NCBI RefSeq assembly: GCF_918697865.1
Contig: NZ_CAKKMV010000013.1
Span: 123,971-187,970 of the forward strand
Source of the DNA: Massilia sp. Bi118
GTDB taxonomy: Bacteria > Pseudomonadota > Gammaproteobacteria > Burkholderiales > Burkholderiaceae_D
DNA length: 64,000 bases
Direction of reading: 5' to 3'
The notes below the pieces were generated by a model. That model had not been told where the DNA came from, searched no databases, and saw only the letters and a program-made list of their open reading frames with translations. The stretch's first letter is position 1. Each line of letters begins with the position of its first letter. Both the position numbers and the translations under genes were made by a program. Below are positions 35,319 to 44,394 of this stretch, piece by piece.

Positions 35319-36170
35319 TCAGCGCCGCAGTTCGGACATGATTTTCTCGGCCAGGAAATCGCATGGCGGTCTTTTGGATTTGCTGCTGCGCGCCAGGATC
35401 ACTTCCAGCGGGTCGATGTCCGGCAAGCCCTGGGCCTGGCCGAGCAGGCTCAGATGGCCGGGCACCGCGCAGCGCGCCAGCGGCGCCACCGCCAGTCCCG
35501 CCTCGACCATGCTAAGCAGGCCCATGAGGCTGGGGCTCTCATAGGAGGTCCGGTAGGGGATCTTCGCCCGTTCCAGGCTGCGGATCGCGTTTTCGCGCGC
35601 CACGCTTCCGGGCAGGAAGACCGCGATCGGCAGCGGGCGCTCCTTCCAGATCGCCTGGGCGCTCGGATTCGAGGCCCACACCATCGGCTCGAAGCGGACG
35701 AATTCCCCGCTCAGCCCTTTTACGCGCGTCGCGCACACCAGGTCCACCGAGCCGTCCTTCACCATCGGCGCCAGCGCCACGCTGGGCAGGCCGACCACCT
35801 GGATCTCGACCTTCGGGTAGGTCGCGGAAAACTTCTTCAGGATCCCCGGCAGCAGCGACGAGGCATAGTCGTCGGGCACGCCGATGACGACGCGGCCGGT
35901 GATGTCAGGCCGCACCACCGCGGCCCAGGCCTCGTCGCGCAGGGCCAGCATGCGCCGCGCGAAGCTCAGGAGGACTTCGCCGTCCTGGGTCGGCGTCACG
36001 CTGCGCGGCTTGCGCACGAACAGCGGCTTGCCGAGCGCCGTCTCGAGCGTCTTGATCTGCATGCTCACCGCCGACTGCGAGCGATGCACGACTTCCGCCG
36101 CGCGGCTGATGTTGCCGGTGTCGGCCACGGCGACGATCATGGCCAGCACGTCCAGGTCGAGTGCTTTCAT
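35319..36170 (-). CDS. LysR-family transcriptional regulator
   Basis: A 283-residue LysR regulator with a clear winged helix-turn-helix (AVADTGNISRAAEVVHRSQS, AVSMQIKTLETALGKPLF). It is divergent from an alpha/beta hydrolase, with 91 bp between the starts. That gap has AT-rich boxes with partial symmetry (ATCG at 36184-36187, CGAT at 36196-36199), consistent with a LysR site. Control of the hydrolase is inferred from position. The effector domain is complete and slightly short at the C-terminus. Confidence 0.9.
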   Translation of the reverse strand: MKALDLDVLAMIVAVADTGNISRAAEVVHRSQSAVSMQIKTLETALGKPLFVRKPRSVTPTQDGEVLLSFARRMLALRDEAWAAVVRPDITGRVVIGVPDDYASSLLPGILKKFSATYPKVEIQVVGLPSVALAPMVKDGSVDLVCATRVKGLSGEFVRFEPMVWASNPSAQAIWKERPLPIAVFLPGSVARENAIRSLERAKIPYRTSYESPSLMGLLSMVEAGLAVAPLARCAVPGHLSLLGQAQGLPDIDPLEVILARSSKSKRPPCDFLAEKIMSELRR

Positions 36171-36261
36171 GCGGTATCAGATAATCGAATAGGTACGATC
36201 AATATTATGCGATTTTCTTAGTCTCGTGTGTCGGGCATAGTAGCGTCAAAGGAGCAACACC

Positions 36262-37065
36262 ATGAACGCACGCGTCAACATCCACATGCCCCATGTCGCC
36301 ACCGGCGCCGGCGAACCGCTGCTGTTCGTGCACGGTTCGCTATGCGACTACCGCTACTGGAACAGCCAGACTGCCGTTCTGGCCAAGCAGTTCAAGTGCA
36401 TTTCGGTCAGCCTCAGCCACTACTGGCCGGCCGCCGATGCGTTCGCGCAGGGCGCATTCGGCTGGCAGGCGCACGCCGACGAACTCGCCGGCTTCATCGC
36501 GGCGATGCATCTCGGCCCGGTGCATCTGGTGGGTCACTCGCGCGGCGGCTGCGTCGCCTTCCACCTGGCGCGCCAGTATCCGCAGCTGGTCAAGACGCTG
36601 ACGCTCGCCGATCCGGGCGGCCCGCTGCAGATCGAGGGCACGCCACCGGCGGCGCTCCCACCGGCCACCGAACGCCTGCGCGCGGAGGTTGCGGACCTCA
36701 TTGCGCAGGGGGACATCGAGGCCGGACTGGAAATGTTCGTCGACTCGGTCAGCATGCCGGGCATCTGGCGCCGCAGCTCGTCCCAGTTCCGCACGATGGC
36801 GGCCGACAACGCGGCCACGCTGCCGAAGCAGTTCCGCGATCCCTTGCCCGCCTATACCCGCAGCGATGCGGCCGAAATCCAGTGCAGGACCCTGCTGATC
36901 GCGGGCGAACGCAGCCCGCGCATGTACCGCAACAACGTCGACCGGCTGGCGGAGTGGATCCCGCAGGCGGAAAAGCAGACCATCGCCGGGGCCTCGCACG
37001 GCATGAACGTCACGCATCCTGCGTCGTTCAACCGTCTGATCCAGAATTTCGTGGGCGCTCTCTAG
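36262..37065 (+). CDS. Alpha/beta hydrolase
   Basis: A 267-residue alpha/beta-hydrolase-fold enzyme. The oxyanion-hole segment is LLFVHGSLCDYRYW, the nucleophile elbow is GHSRGG (serine at about residue 93), a likely acid is in LLIAGERSP and the catalytic histidine is in AGASHGMNV. It resembles the non-haem haloperoxidase/esterase-like group; the substrate is unknown. GGAG precedes the start. Its stop overlaps the stop of the convergent response regulator by 4 bp. Confidence 0.88.
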   Translation: MNARVNIHMPHVATGAGEPLLFVHGSLCDYRYWNSQTAVLAKQFKCISVSLSHYWPAADAFAQGAFGWQAHADELAGFIAAMHLGPVHLVGHSRGGCVAFHLARQYPQLVKTLTLADPGGPLQIEGTPPAALPPATERLRAEVADLIAQGDIEAGLEMFVDSVSMPGIWRRSSSQFRTMAADNAATLPKQFRDPLPAYTRSDAAEIQCRTLLIAGERSPRMYRNNVDRLAEWIPQAEKQTIAGASHGMNVTHPASFNRLIQNFVGAL

Positions 37066-37670
37066 TCCAGCCAGGGATGGGCCGCCAGCCAGCGGCCCAG
37101 TTCATTGTCGTTGGCGCACTGCAGCTTGCTGAAGATGTTGGCGCGGTGGGTTTCCACCGAGCGCGGGCCGCAGGGCGGCACCAGGATGCGCGCGATCTCC
37201 TTGTTCGGCTGCCCGAGTCCCACCAGGCGCGCCACTTCGCGCTCGCGCGGCGTCAGCTCGGCCCACAGGCGCAGCGCCTGGGCACGGGCTCTGGCCTGGG
37301 CGATGGCGGCCGGCAGCTTGTCGAGCAGCTGCTCGGTGTCCGGCTTTTCGACCCAGTCCCAGGCGCCGCGCCGCACCGCTTCCAGCGCGGTCGGGATGTC
37401 GCCGTGCGCGGACAGGAACAGGGTCACCAGCGGGCTGTGCTCGGCCAGCAGGCGTTCGAACACGGCCAGGCCGCTCATCCCTCCCATGCGCAAATCGAGG
37501 ATCACGCAGCCGGGCTGGCGCATGTCGACGGCGTCGAGGAAGGCTTCGCCGGACTCGAAGGCCTGCACTGCCAGGCCCTGCGAAAACAGCAGCAGGAGCA
37601 GCGAACGGCGCAGGGCTTCATCGTCGTCGACGACGTACAGGGTCAGTGGCAGGTCTTTCATTGTGCTCAT
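37062..37670 (-). CDS. FixJ/NarL-type response regulator with altered HTH turn
   Basis: A 202-residue response regulator. The receiver domain (about 8-125) has the acidic pair VVDDD, the phosphorylation site VILDLRMGGMSG and the lysine in VEKPD. The LuxR-type helix-turn-helix (about 138-195) starts ELTPREREVARLVGLGQ. Between its two core helices it reads ILVPPCGPRSVETHRA, two residues longer than the usual ILGISPRTVETH form. Its start overlaps the stop of the kinase gene, so the two form a two-component system, probably controlling the divergent transporter gene. Confidence 0.9.
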   Translation of the reverse strand: MSTMKDLPLTLYVVDDDEALRRSLLLLLFSQGLAVQAFESGEAFLDAVDMRQPGCVILDLRMGGMSGLAVFERLLAEHSPLVTLFLSAHGDIPTALEAVRRGAWDWVEKPDTEQLLDKLPAAIAQARARAQALRLWAELTPREREVARLVGLGQPNKEIARILVPPCGPRSVETHRANIFSKLQCANDNELGRWLAAHPWLD

Positions 37671-39784
37671 GGTAGCGCAGGCAGCGTGAAGGAAAAGGCG
37701 GCGCCGCGGCCGATGCGGTTTTCGACGCTCATGAAACCGCCGTGGGCTTCGACGATGGTGCGGCAGATGTTGAGTCCCAGGCCCAGGCCGTCGGGCCGGG
37801 TGGTGAAGAAGGGCGCGAACACCTGCTCGAGCTGCTCGGGCGGAATGCCCGGGCCGTGATCGGCGACGGTGACGCGCAATCCCTCCTCGGCGCGCCGGGT
37901 GTCCAGCTCGATGACGCGGCGCCCGGCCTGGTCCTGCATCGCGTGCATGGCATTGTGGATCAGGTTGACGAGGACCTGCTCGAGCAGCACCCGGTCGCCG
38001 CGCAGCGGCGCGTCCGCGCCTTCCAGCATCAGGCGCAGCGTGACGCCGTGCGCTTGCAGCTCCGGCTTCAGCAAGGTCTCGACATGGGTGACGACGCTGT
38101 CCATGGTCAGGCTTTCGTAATGGGCCCGTTGCGGGTTGATGAAGGCGCGCACCCGCTTGACGATTTCGCTGGCGCGCTTGGCCTGCTCGACGATCTCGTC
38201 CAGCGCCCCGGGCAGCATGTCCGCGGATCCGCGCGCGGCCAGCGCCCGCGCCGCCACGGCGAAGTTCGACAGCGCCATCAGCGGCTGGTTCAGCTCGTGC
38301 GCCAGCGTGGAGGCCATCTCGCCGACGCTCGCCAGGCGCGCGCTGCGCTGCAGCCGTAGTTCCTGGTCGCGCTGCCGGGCCTCGGCCTGCTTCTGCGCGG
38401 TGATGTCGACCACGGAGCTCATCCAGCCGCGGTGCACGCCCTGGGCGTCGACCAGCGGCGCCGCGTAGACCATGGTGACCACGTCGTGTCCGTCCTTGTG
38501 GCGGATCCGCGATTCGAAGCCGTGCGGCGCGGCCCGTCCCTGCAGGGCGTCGTCGCTTTCACGGGCCTGCTTTTCGAGGTCGTCCGGGTGCCAGTAGGGG
38601 TAGGGAGGCCGGCGGCCCAGCAGTTCCTCGGCGCTGTAGCCGACCATCGCGCACAGGGCCGGGTTCACGTAGATGATCTTGCCTTCCGGGTCGCGGGCGC
38701 GCATGCCCACCAGTAGCGAGTCTTCCATCGCCTTGCGGAAGGCGTGGGCTTCCTGCAGGTCGCGGGTGCGTTCTTCCACCCGGTGCTCGAGTTCGAGGCG
38801 CGCCGTGCGCTGTTCGACGAAACGCTTTTCGCGCAGGCGCCAGTACAGCACGCCGAGCAGCAGCAGCGCCACCGCCAGCGCGCTGAGCGCGAGCGCGGCC
38901 TGGCGCGCCTGCAGCACTTCCTTCATGTCGGTGGTGACGGTCAGGGTCCAGCCCAGCTCCGGCAAGGGCGTGTCGAGCGCCAGCAGCTTCATGCGGCGCC
39001 CATCCACCTCGGTGCGCACGACATAGCCCGGCGTATCGCTGCGCGGCTCGATCTGCCATGGCAGGACCTCGAACCGGCTGCGGCTGCCATACTGGCCGTG
39101 CTCGGCCACCCAGCGCGCATCCACGGCGGGCACGGGACGGATCGCGCGGAACAGCCAGGCCGGCACGGCGCTCAGGAACACGATCCCACGGCTGTCCCGC
39201 AGCAGCACCGGATCGGGTCCGCGCATCCAGGCCGCCTGCAAGGGCTCCAGGCTGATCTTGACCACCATCACGCCGATGATCGCGCCTTGCACGCGCACCG
39301 GTTCCGCGATGAACAGGCCGGACTGGCCGGTGGTGAGCCCGAGCCCGTAGAACAGGCCGCGCCGGCCCTGCAGGGCGTCTTCGAAATAGGGCCGCTGGCG
39401 GTAGGACTGGCCGACGAAGCTGGACGGCAGGTTCCAGTTGCTGGCGGCCAGGGTCAAACCCTGCCGGTCGACCAGGTAGAGCGCGGCGGCGCCGGTGGTC
39501 GACTGCAGGTCGGCAAAGTAGTCGTTGACGCGCGCCTGTAGAAGCGCGTCGCGCGGCGTGCGCAGCAGCTGCTGCACGTCCGGGTGGCGTGCGGCGGCGT
39601 GCGGCAGGAAGTTGTGCTTCTCGACGATGCCGCGCAGGCCGAGCGCGTTCGCCGCGGCGGCCTGGCGCAGGGCCTCGGTCCTGGACTGCAGCTCGCGCTG
39701 CTCGGCCAGGTTCCCGGCGACCGCGATCAGGACCAGCGCGAGCGCGGCGCCCAGGAGCTTGCGCCAATGATGTGTGATGAACAT
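37667..39784 (-). CDS. DctB-like sensor histidine kinase with PAS domain
   Basis: A 705-residue membrane kinase: first helix at about 10-27, a periplasmic double-Cache/PDC sensor (about 35-290) with SYRQRPYFEDALQGRRGLFY, second helix at about 300-320, a PAS/PAC domain (about 360-480), the dimerisation histidine in STLAHELNQPLMALSNFA, and an ATPase domain with NAMHAM, DHGPGIPPEQ and GLGLGLNICRTIV. The sensor type is the one that detects C4-dicarboxylates and similar acids. The start at 39784 (MFITHHW) puts the first helix at the N-terminus. It pairs with the overlapping FixJ-like gene. Confidence 0.9.
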   Translation of the reverse strand: MFITHHWRKLLGAALALVLIAVAGNLAEQRELQSRTEALRQAAAANALGLRGIVEKHNFLPHAAARHPDVQQLLRTPRDALLQARVNDYFADLQSTTGAAALYLVDRQGLTLAASNWNLPSSFVGQSYRQRPYFEDALQGRRGLFYGLGLTTGQSGLFIAEPVRVQGAIIGVMVVKISLEPLQAAWMRGPDPVLLRDSRGIVFLSAVPAWLFRAIRPVPAVDARWVAEHGQYGSRSRFEVLPWQIEPRSDTPGYVVRTEVDGRRMKLLALDTPLPELGWTLTVTTDMKEVLQARQAALALSALAVALLLLGVLYWRLREKRFVEQRTARLELEHRVEERTRDLQEAHAFRKAMEDSLLVGMRARDPEGKIIYVNPALCAMVGYSAEELLGRRPPYPYWHPDDLEKQARESDDALQGRAAPHGFESRIRHKDGHDVVTMVYAAPLVDAQGVHRGWMSSVVDITAQKQAEARQRDQELRLQRSARLASVGEMASTLAHELNQPLMALSNFAVAARALAARGSADMLPGALDEIVEQAKRASEIVKRVRAFINPQRAHYESLTMDSVVTHVETLLKPELQAHGVTLRLMLEGADAPLRGDRVLLEQVLVNLIHNAMHAMQDQAGRRVIELDTRRAEEGLRVTVADHGPGIPPEQLEQVFAPFFTTRPDGLGLGLNICRTIVEAHGGFMSVENRIGRGAAFSFTLPALP

Positions 39785-39824
39785 CGGCAGACGATAACAG
39801 CTGCAGCGTCGATTGAGAACCGCT

Positions 39825-39842
39825 CTCCGTAGTTTTACGGAG
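39825..39842. promoter_or_regulatory. Perfect 7+4+7 inverted repeat between kinase and transporter genes
   Basis: CTCCGTAGTTTTACGGAG is an exact inverted repeat with a four-base centre, lying 40 bp from the kinase start and 75 bp from the transporter start. There is no T tract on either side. It is a good candidate binding site for the FixJ-like regulator encoded at 37062-37670. Binding is inferred. Confidence 0.5.
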
Positions 39843-39917
39843 GAGGGTGCGACGAGATTGCGGATGCGCGCCGGCCAAACGGCCGCGATAGTGGAGCCCT
39901 TGGAAAAGGAGACAACA

Positions 39918-41258
39918 ATGAACACTGTCACAACAAAACCGGCCCTCGACGGCCATGTCGACGCCGGCGAGCGCATCTCCGGCAAGCGCCTGCGCGCGAT
40001 CTTCGTCGGTTCCGCCGGCAATCTGGTCGAGTGGTTCGACTTCTACTGCTATTCGGCCTTCGCTCTGTATTTTGCGAGTTCCTTCTTCCCGAAGCAGGAC
40101 CCGACCGCGCAGATGATGTCCACGGCCGGCATCTTCGCCCTCGGCTTCTTCGTGCGCCCGATCGGCGGCGTCCTGTTCGGCCACATCGGCGACCGCCTCG
40201 GCCGCAAGAAGGCGCTGATGACTTCCGTGCTGCTGATGTGCTTCGGCTCTTTGCTGATCGCCTGCGCCCCGACCTATGCGACGGCCGGCATCCTCTCGCC
40301 CTGCATCCTGCTGCTGGCGCGCCTGCTGCAAGGCCTGAGCCTGGGCGGCGAGTACGGCGCCAGCGCCACCTACCTGTCGGAGATGGCGGATTCGAAGCGC
40401 CGCGGCTTCTACACCAGCTTCCAGTACGTGACCCTGATCGGCGGCCAGTTGATGGCGCTGCTCCTGCTGCTGGTCCTGCAGCGCTTCCTGCTCGACGCCG
40501 ACCAGCTGAAGGCCTGGGGCTGGCGCATCCCGTTCTTTGCCGGCGCCTGCCTGGCGTTGCTGGCCCTGCGCATGCGCCACGACATGCCGGAAACCCAGTC
40601 CTTCGAAGCCGCGCGTAAAAAGTCGAAATCGATGGGCGGCCTGAAGCAGCTGGCCCAGCATCCGCGGGAAGTCCTGCTGGTGGTCGGCCTGACCATGGGC
40701 GGCACCCTGGCCTTCTACGTCTACACCACCTACATGCAGAAGTTCCTGCGCCTGTCGGTCGGACTGACGGATGCCCAGACCACCGCCGTCTCGGCTGCCT
40801 CGCTGCTGTTCGCGATGTGCCTGCAGCCGCTGTACGGCGCGCTGTCCGACCGTATCGGCCGCCGTCCGCTGCTGGTGGGCTTCGCGCTGCTCGGCACCTT
40901 GTTCACCGTGCCGCTCCTGACCGCCATCCGCCACGCCAGCGGCCCGTGGGAAGCCTTCCTCCTGATCGCCTGCGCCTGGATGATCGTGTCCGGCTACACC
41001 TCGATCAACGCCCTGGTGAAGGCCGAGCTGTTCCCGGCCTCGATCCGCGCCACCGGCGTCGGCGTGCCCTACGCCTTCGCGGTGTCGGTGTTCGGCGGCA
41101 CCGCCGAGTACCTGGCGCTGTGGTTCAAGGCTGAGCAGATGGAGAGCGGCTTCTACTGGTACGCGACCGCGGTGATCGCCTGCACGCTGATCGTCTGCTT
41201 TTTCATGCGCGATACCAGCAAGCAGTCGAAAATCGATGCGGAGATGAAGGCGCAGTAA
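39918..41258 (+). CDS. MHS-family MFS transporter (alpha-ketoglutarate/organic acid type)
   Basis: A 446-residue, 12-helix transporter of the metabolite:H+ symporter family, similar to KgtP. Signatures: AGNLVEWFDFYCYSAFALYF in helix 1, the loop motif GHIGDRLGRKKAL between helices 2 and 3, LSLGGEYGASATYLSEM and the second-half motif GALSDRIGRRPLL. The start at 39918 follows GAAAAGGAGAC. Divergent from a kinase with a dicarboxylate-type sensor, it is likely induced by its own substrate, an organic acid such as alpha-ketoglutarate. Confidence 0.9.
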   Translation: MNTVTTKPALDGHVDAGERISGKRLRAIFVGSAGNLVEWFDFYCYSAFALYFASSFFPKQDPTAQMMSTAGIFALGFFVRPIGGVLFGHIGDRLGRKKALMTSVLLMCFGSLLIACAPTYATAGILSPCILLLARLLQGLSLGGEYGASATYLSEMADSKRRGFYTSFQYVTLIGGQLMALLLLLVLQRFLLDADQLKAWGWRIPFFAGACLALLALRMRHDMPETQSFEAARKKSKSMGGLKQLAQHPREVLLVVGLTMGGTLAFYVYTTYMQKFLRLSVGLTDAQTTAVSAASLLFAMCLQPLYGALSDRIGRRPLLVGFALLGTLFTVPLLTAIRHASGPWEAFLLIACAWMIVSGYTSINALVKAELFPASIRATGVGVPYAFAVSVFGGTAEYLALWFKAEQMESGFYWYATAVIACTLIVCFFMRDTSKQSKIDAEMKAQ

Positions 41259-41270
41259 AGCGCTTGAAAC

Positions 41271-42539
<1,269 letters not shown>

Positions 42540-42638
42540 GGGCAGGCGGTCTTGTAAGAGGTGAAAAGAGTGTGAAAAGGCGACAGTGTACCGCGCCGCC
42601 ATGAGAGGCGGCGGGCGAGACCGCGGAGACCCGCGGTG

Positions 42639-42767
42639 TCAGGATACGGTGACGGCGCCGCCGGACAGGTCGACGGTCGGCTTGACCGGCTCGCGCCGGT
42701 CCTGGCAGGCCACCGCCATCAGGCAGACCAGGAGCACCAGGCTCCAGCGCAGCGGATGATTGTGCAT
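42639..42767 (-). CDS. Small lipoprotein, 42 residues
   Basis: Too short for ordinary gene calling. ATG at 42767 is preceded by GGAGGGG five bases upstream. It encodes a hydrophobic signal ending in a lipobox (LVLLVCLMAVAC, cysteine at residue 21), then a short charged tail (QDRREPVKPTVDLSGG). The layout of signal, lipobox cysteine and ribosome binding site is convincing. It lies between the helicase and the beta-barrel gene, all on the minus strand. Function unknown; it may be an entericidin-like or other small envelope lipoprotein. Confidence 0.6.
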   Translation of the reverse strand: MHNHPLRWSLVLLVCLMAVACQDRREPVKPTVDLSGGAVTVS

Positions 42768-42810
42768 GATCCCCTCCATGCAGACATCCTAGCGCCGAAT
42801 GCCGGATAAA

Positions 42811-43485
42811 TCAAAAGCTGTAGTTCAGGCTGGCGCGCAGCACCGGATAGACCTTGAAACTGTCGATGTCGTCCTTCAGGCGCAGGCGCTCGGCGGCGAT
42901 ATCTTCGTTCAGCAGGTCGCAGACGATCTTTGCGACCGTGCAGCCATAGCTGCCCAGCTTGACGTTCGGGTTGCCCTGGAAGAAGGCGCCGAGGTCGGCA
43001 TTGAAACTCCAGTGGTTCTTGTTGGTGGCAGCGAGGGCGTTGCCCCAGCCGATGCCGAGATAGGGGGCGGCCTTGCGGTAATCGATATTTCCCTTCACGA
43101 TGCCGATGTCGGCGGCGGTGTAGCTGTGGCCGTTCACGATGATCTGGCCGTTTTGCAAGGGATTGGCGGTGGCGTCGAAGCGGTTGCCGTTGTAGACCAG
43201 GCCGCCGGTCAGGTGGAAGGGGCTGCCGTCGCGGACATACCAGTCGAACAGGATGTCGAAGGTCTGCAGCTTGCCCTTGAGCGTGTAATCGAGCTGGCCG
43301 GTGCTGCGGTCGAAGTCGTGCTTGAAATAGTTGGCGCCGAAGCGGCCGTTCAGGTTGGACTCCATCGGGACCACGACGTGGAAGCCGGCGCCGGTGGTGC
43401 CGAGGTCCGCGGTAATGCCGACCTGCGCCTGGGCGGCGCCGGCGGCGAGGAGGGCGGCTGCCAGGGGAACATATTTCATGAACAT
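42811..43485 (-). CDS. Outer-membrane beta-barrel protein
   Basis: A 224-residue secreted protein with a signal peptide (MFMKYVPLAAALLAAGAAQA) and alternating amphipathic strands, ending in the aromatic C-terminal pattern ASLNYSF that directs BAM-dependent insertion. Motifs such as FDWYVRDGSPFHLTGGLVYN and APYLGIGWGNA are typical of small 8-stranded barrels of the OmpW-like or DUF-porin type. Two cysteines (GCTVAKIVCDLL) could form a disulfide in a loop. GAAGG precedes the start at 43485. The function is unknown. Confidence 0.8.
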   Translation of the reverse strand: MFMKYVPLAAALLAAGAAQAQVGITADLGTTGAGFHVVVPMESNLNGRFGANYFKHDFDRSTGQLDYTLKGKLQTFDILFDWYVRDGSPFHLTGGLVYNGNRFDATANPLQNGQIIVNGHSYTAADIGIVKGNIDYRKAAPYLGIGWGNALAATNKNHWSFNADLGAFFQGNPNVKLGSYGCTVAKIVCDLLNEDIAAERLRLKDDIDSFKVYPVLRASLNYSF

Positions 43486-43616
43486 CGTTCTGCCTTCAAG
43501 ATTGAGAAACGGAAAGCGGGCATTGTATCGGTAACGGATGTAATTATGTGTTGCAGCGAACTGAATGCAACTTTCCCTTTGGTAAACTCGCCACATACTT
43601 ATATGGAGAGAAAGCC

Positions 43617-44147
43617 ATGAAATCGATCATCTTCGGCGCCGCACTCTGCGCAGCGTTCCCGGCCCTGGCCCAGACCAATGTCAGCATCAGCGTCGGCCAG
43701 CCCGGCTTCTACGGCCGTGTCGACATCGGCGACTTCGCGCCGCGGCCGGTGCTGTACGCGCCGCAGCCGGTGATCATCCGCCAGGATCCGTATTACGTGG
43801 CCGAGCCGGTCTACCTGCGTGTGCCGCCGGGCCATCGCAAGCACTGGGCCAGGTTCTGCGGCCGTTACGACGCCTGCGGCCGCCGGGTCCTGTTCGTGCG
43901 CGATGACTGGTACACCAACACCTATGTGCCGCGCTACCGCGAGCATTACCACGGCGGCGGCTACCGCCGTCCGGAGGTGCGCGTGGTCGAGCGCGTCGAG
44001 TACCGCGACCATGATCGTGGCCACGACCGCGGCCGCGATCACGGCGGCCGCTGGGAAGATCATGGCCGCGGCCATGGCGAGGGTCACGGACGCGGTCATG
44101 GCGAAGGCCACGGCAATGGCCATGGCAACGGGCACGGCCACCACTAA
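43617..44147 (+). CDS. Secreted protein with His/Gly-rich tail
   Basis: A 176-residue protein with a signal peptide (MKSIIFGAALCAAFPALAQ). The body is Tyr/Pro/Arg-rich (YAPQPVIIRQDPYYVAEPVY) with two cysteines (WARFCGRYDACGRRV), a pattern frequent in uncharacterised betaproteobacterial envelope proteins. From about residue 135 to the end it is a low-complexity Asp/His/Gly/Arg stretch ending GHGNGHGNGHGHH, likely to bind divalent metal. GGAGAG precedes the start. It is divergent from the beta-barrel gene at 131 bp. Confidence 0.75.
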   Translation: MKSIIFGAALCAAFPALAQTNVSISVGQPGFYGRVDIGDFAPRPVLYAPQPVIIRQDPYYVAEPVYLRVPPGHRKHWARFCGRYDACGRRVLFVRDDWYTNTYVPRYREHYHGGGYRRPEVRVVERVEYRDHDRGHDRGRDHGGRWEDHGRGHGEGHGRGHGEGHGNGHGNGHGHH

Positions 44148-44162
44148 GAACCTGTCCTGGCA

Positions 44163-44187
44163 ATCGTGGGCACACCGTGCCCGCGAT
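44163..44187 (+). terminator. Hairpin after the His-rich protein gene, without T tract
   Basis: ATCGTGGGCAC (44163-44173), loop ACC, GTGCCCGCGAT (44177-44187): an 11-bp stem with one G-T pair, 16 bp after the stop codon. No T run follows, so termination would need Rho or the hairpin only protects the 3' end. Confidence 0.35.
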
Positions 44188-44256
44188 GGCCAAGCCGCCC
44201 GGGCCGTCAATACGCCCGCGCCAGCGGCGATTCCGCCCTCGTAGTAAACTGGTCTT

Positions 44257-44367
44257 GTTAGCCCGACAGTCCGGGCGTCTAACGAGCTCAGGGCAAGGCG
44301 CATTCGTCGAAGACAGTACGCAAGTACGGCGAGACGAACGCAACGCGGCCATGGGTTCGTTAGACGC
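44257..44367 (+). repeat. Nested palindromic leader element with competing hairpins
   Basis: GTTAGCCCG (44257-44265) can pair with CGGGCGTCTAAC (44272-44283), while GCGTCTAACGA (44275-44285) can pair perfectly over 11 bp with TCGTTAGACGC (44357-44367); the two use the same CTAAC and exclude each other. Between them GCATTCGTC (44300-44308) pairs with GACGAACGC (44333-44341) with one mismatch. The element lies 28 bp before the TTG start of the NADH dehydrogenase gene. It may be a regulatory leader or a mobile palindromic repeat. Confidence 0.5.
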
Positions 44368-44394
44368 TCGGTGGGCGCTACGAGGGAGGCAGTT

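Noticed and set aside
39785..39917. Sigma54 promoter for the organic-acid transporter
   Set aside because: No GG-N10-GC pair of the right form was found; the partner regulator is FixJ-like and needs none.
43990..44147. Tandem GHGxGH codon repeat as a mobile or regulatory repeat
   Set aside because: It is the coding sequence of the His/Gly-rich tail of the secreted protein; ordinary low complexity.
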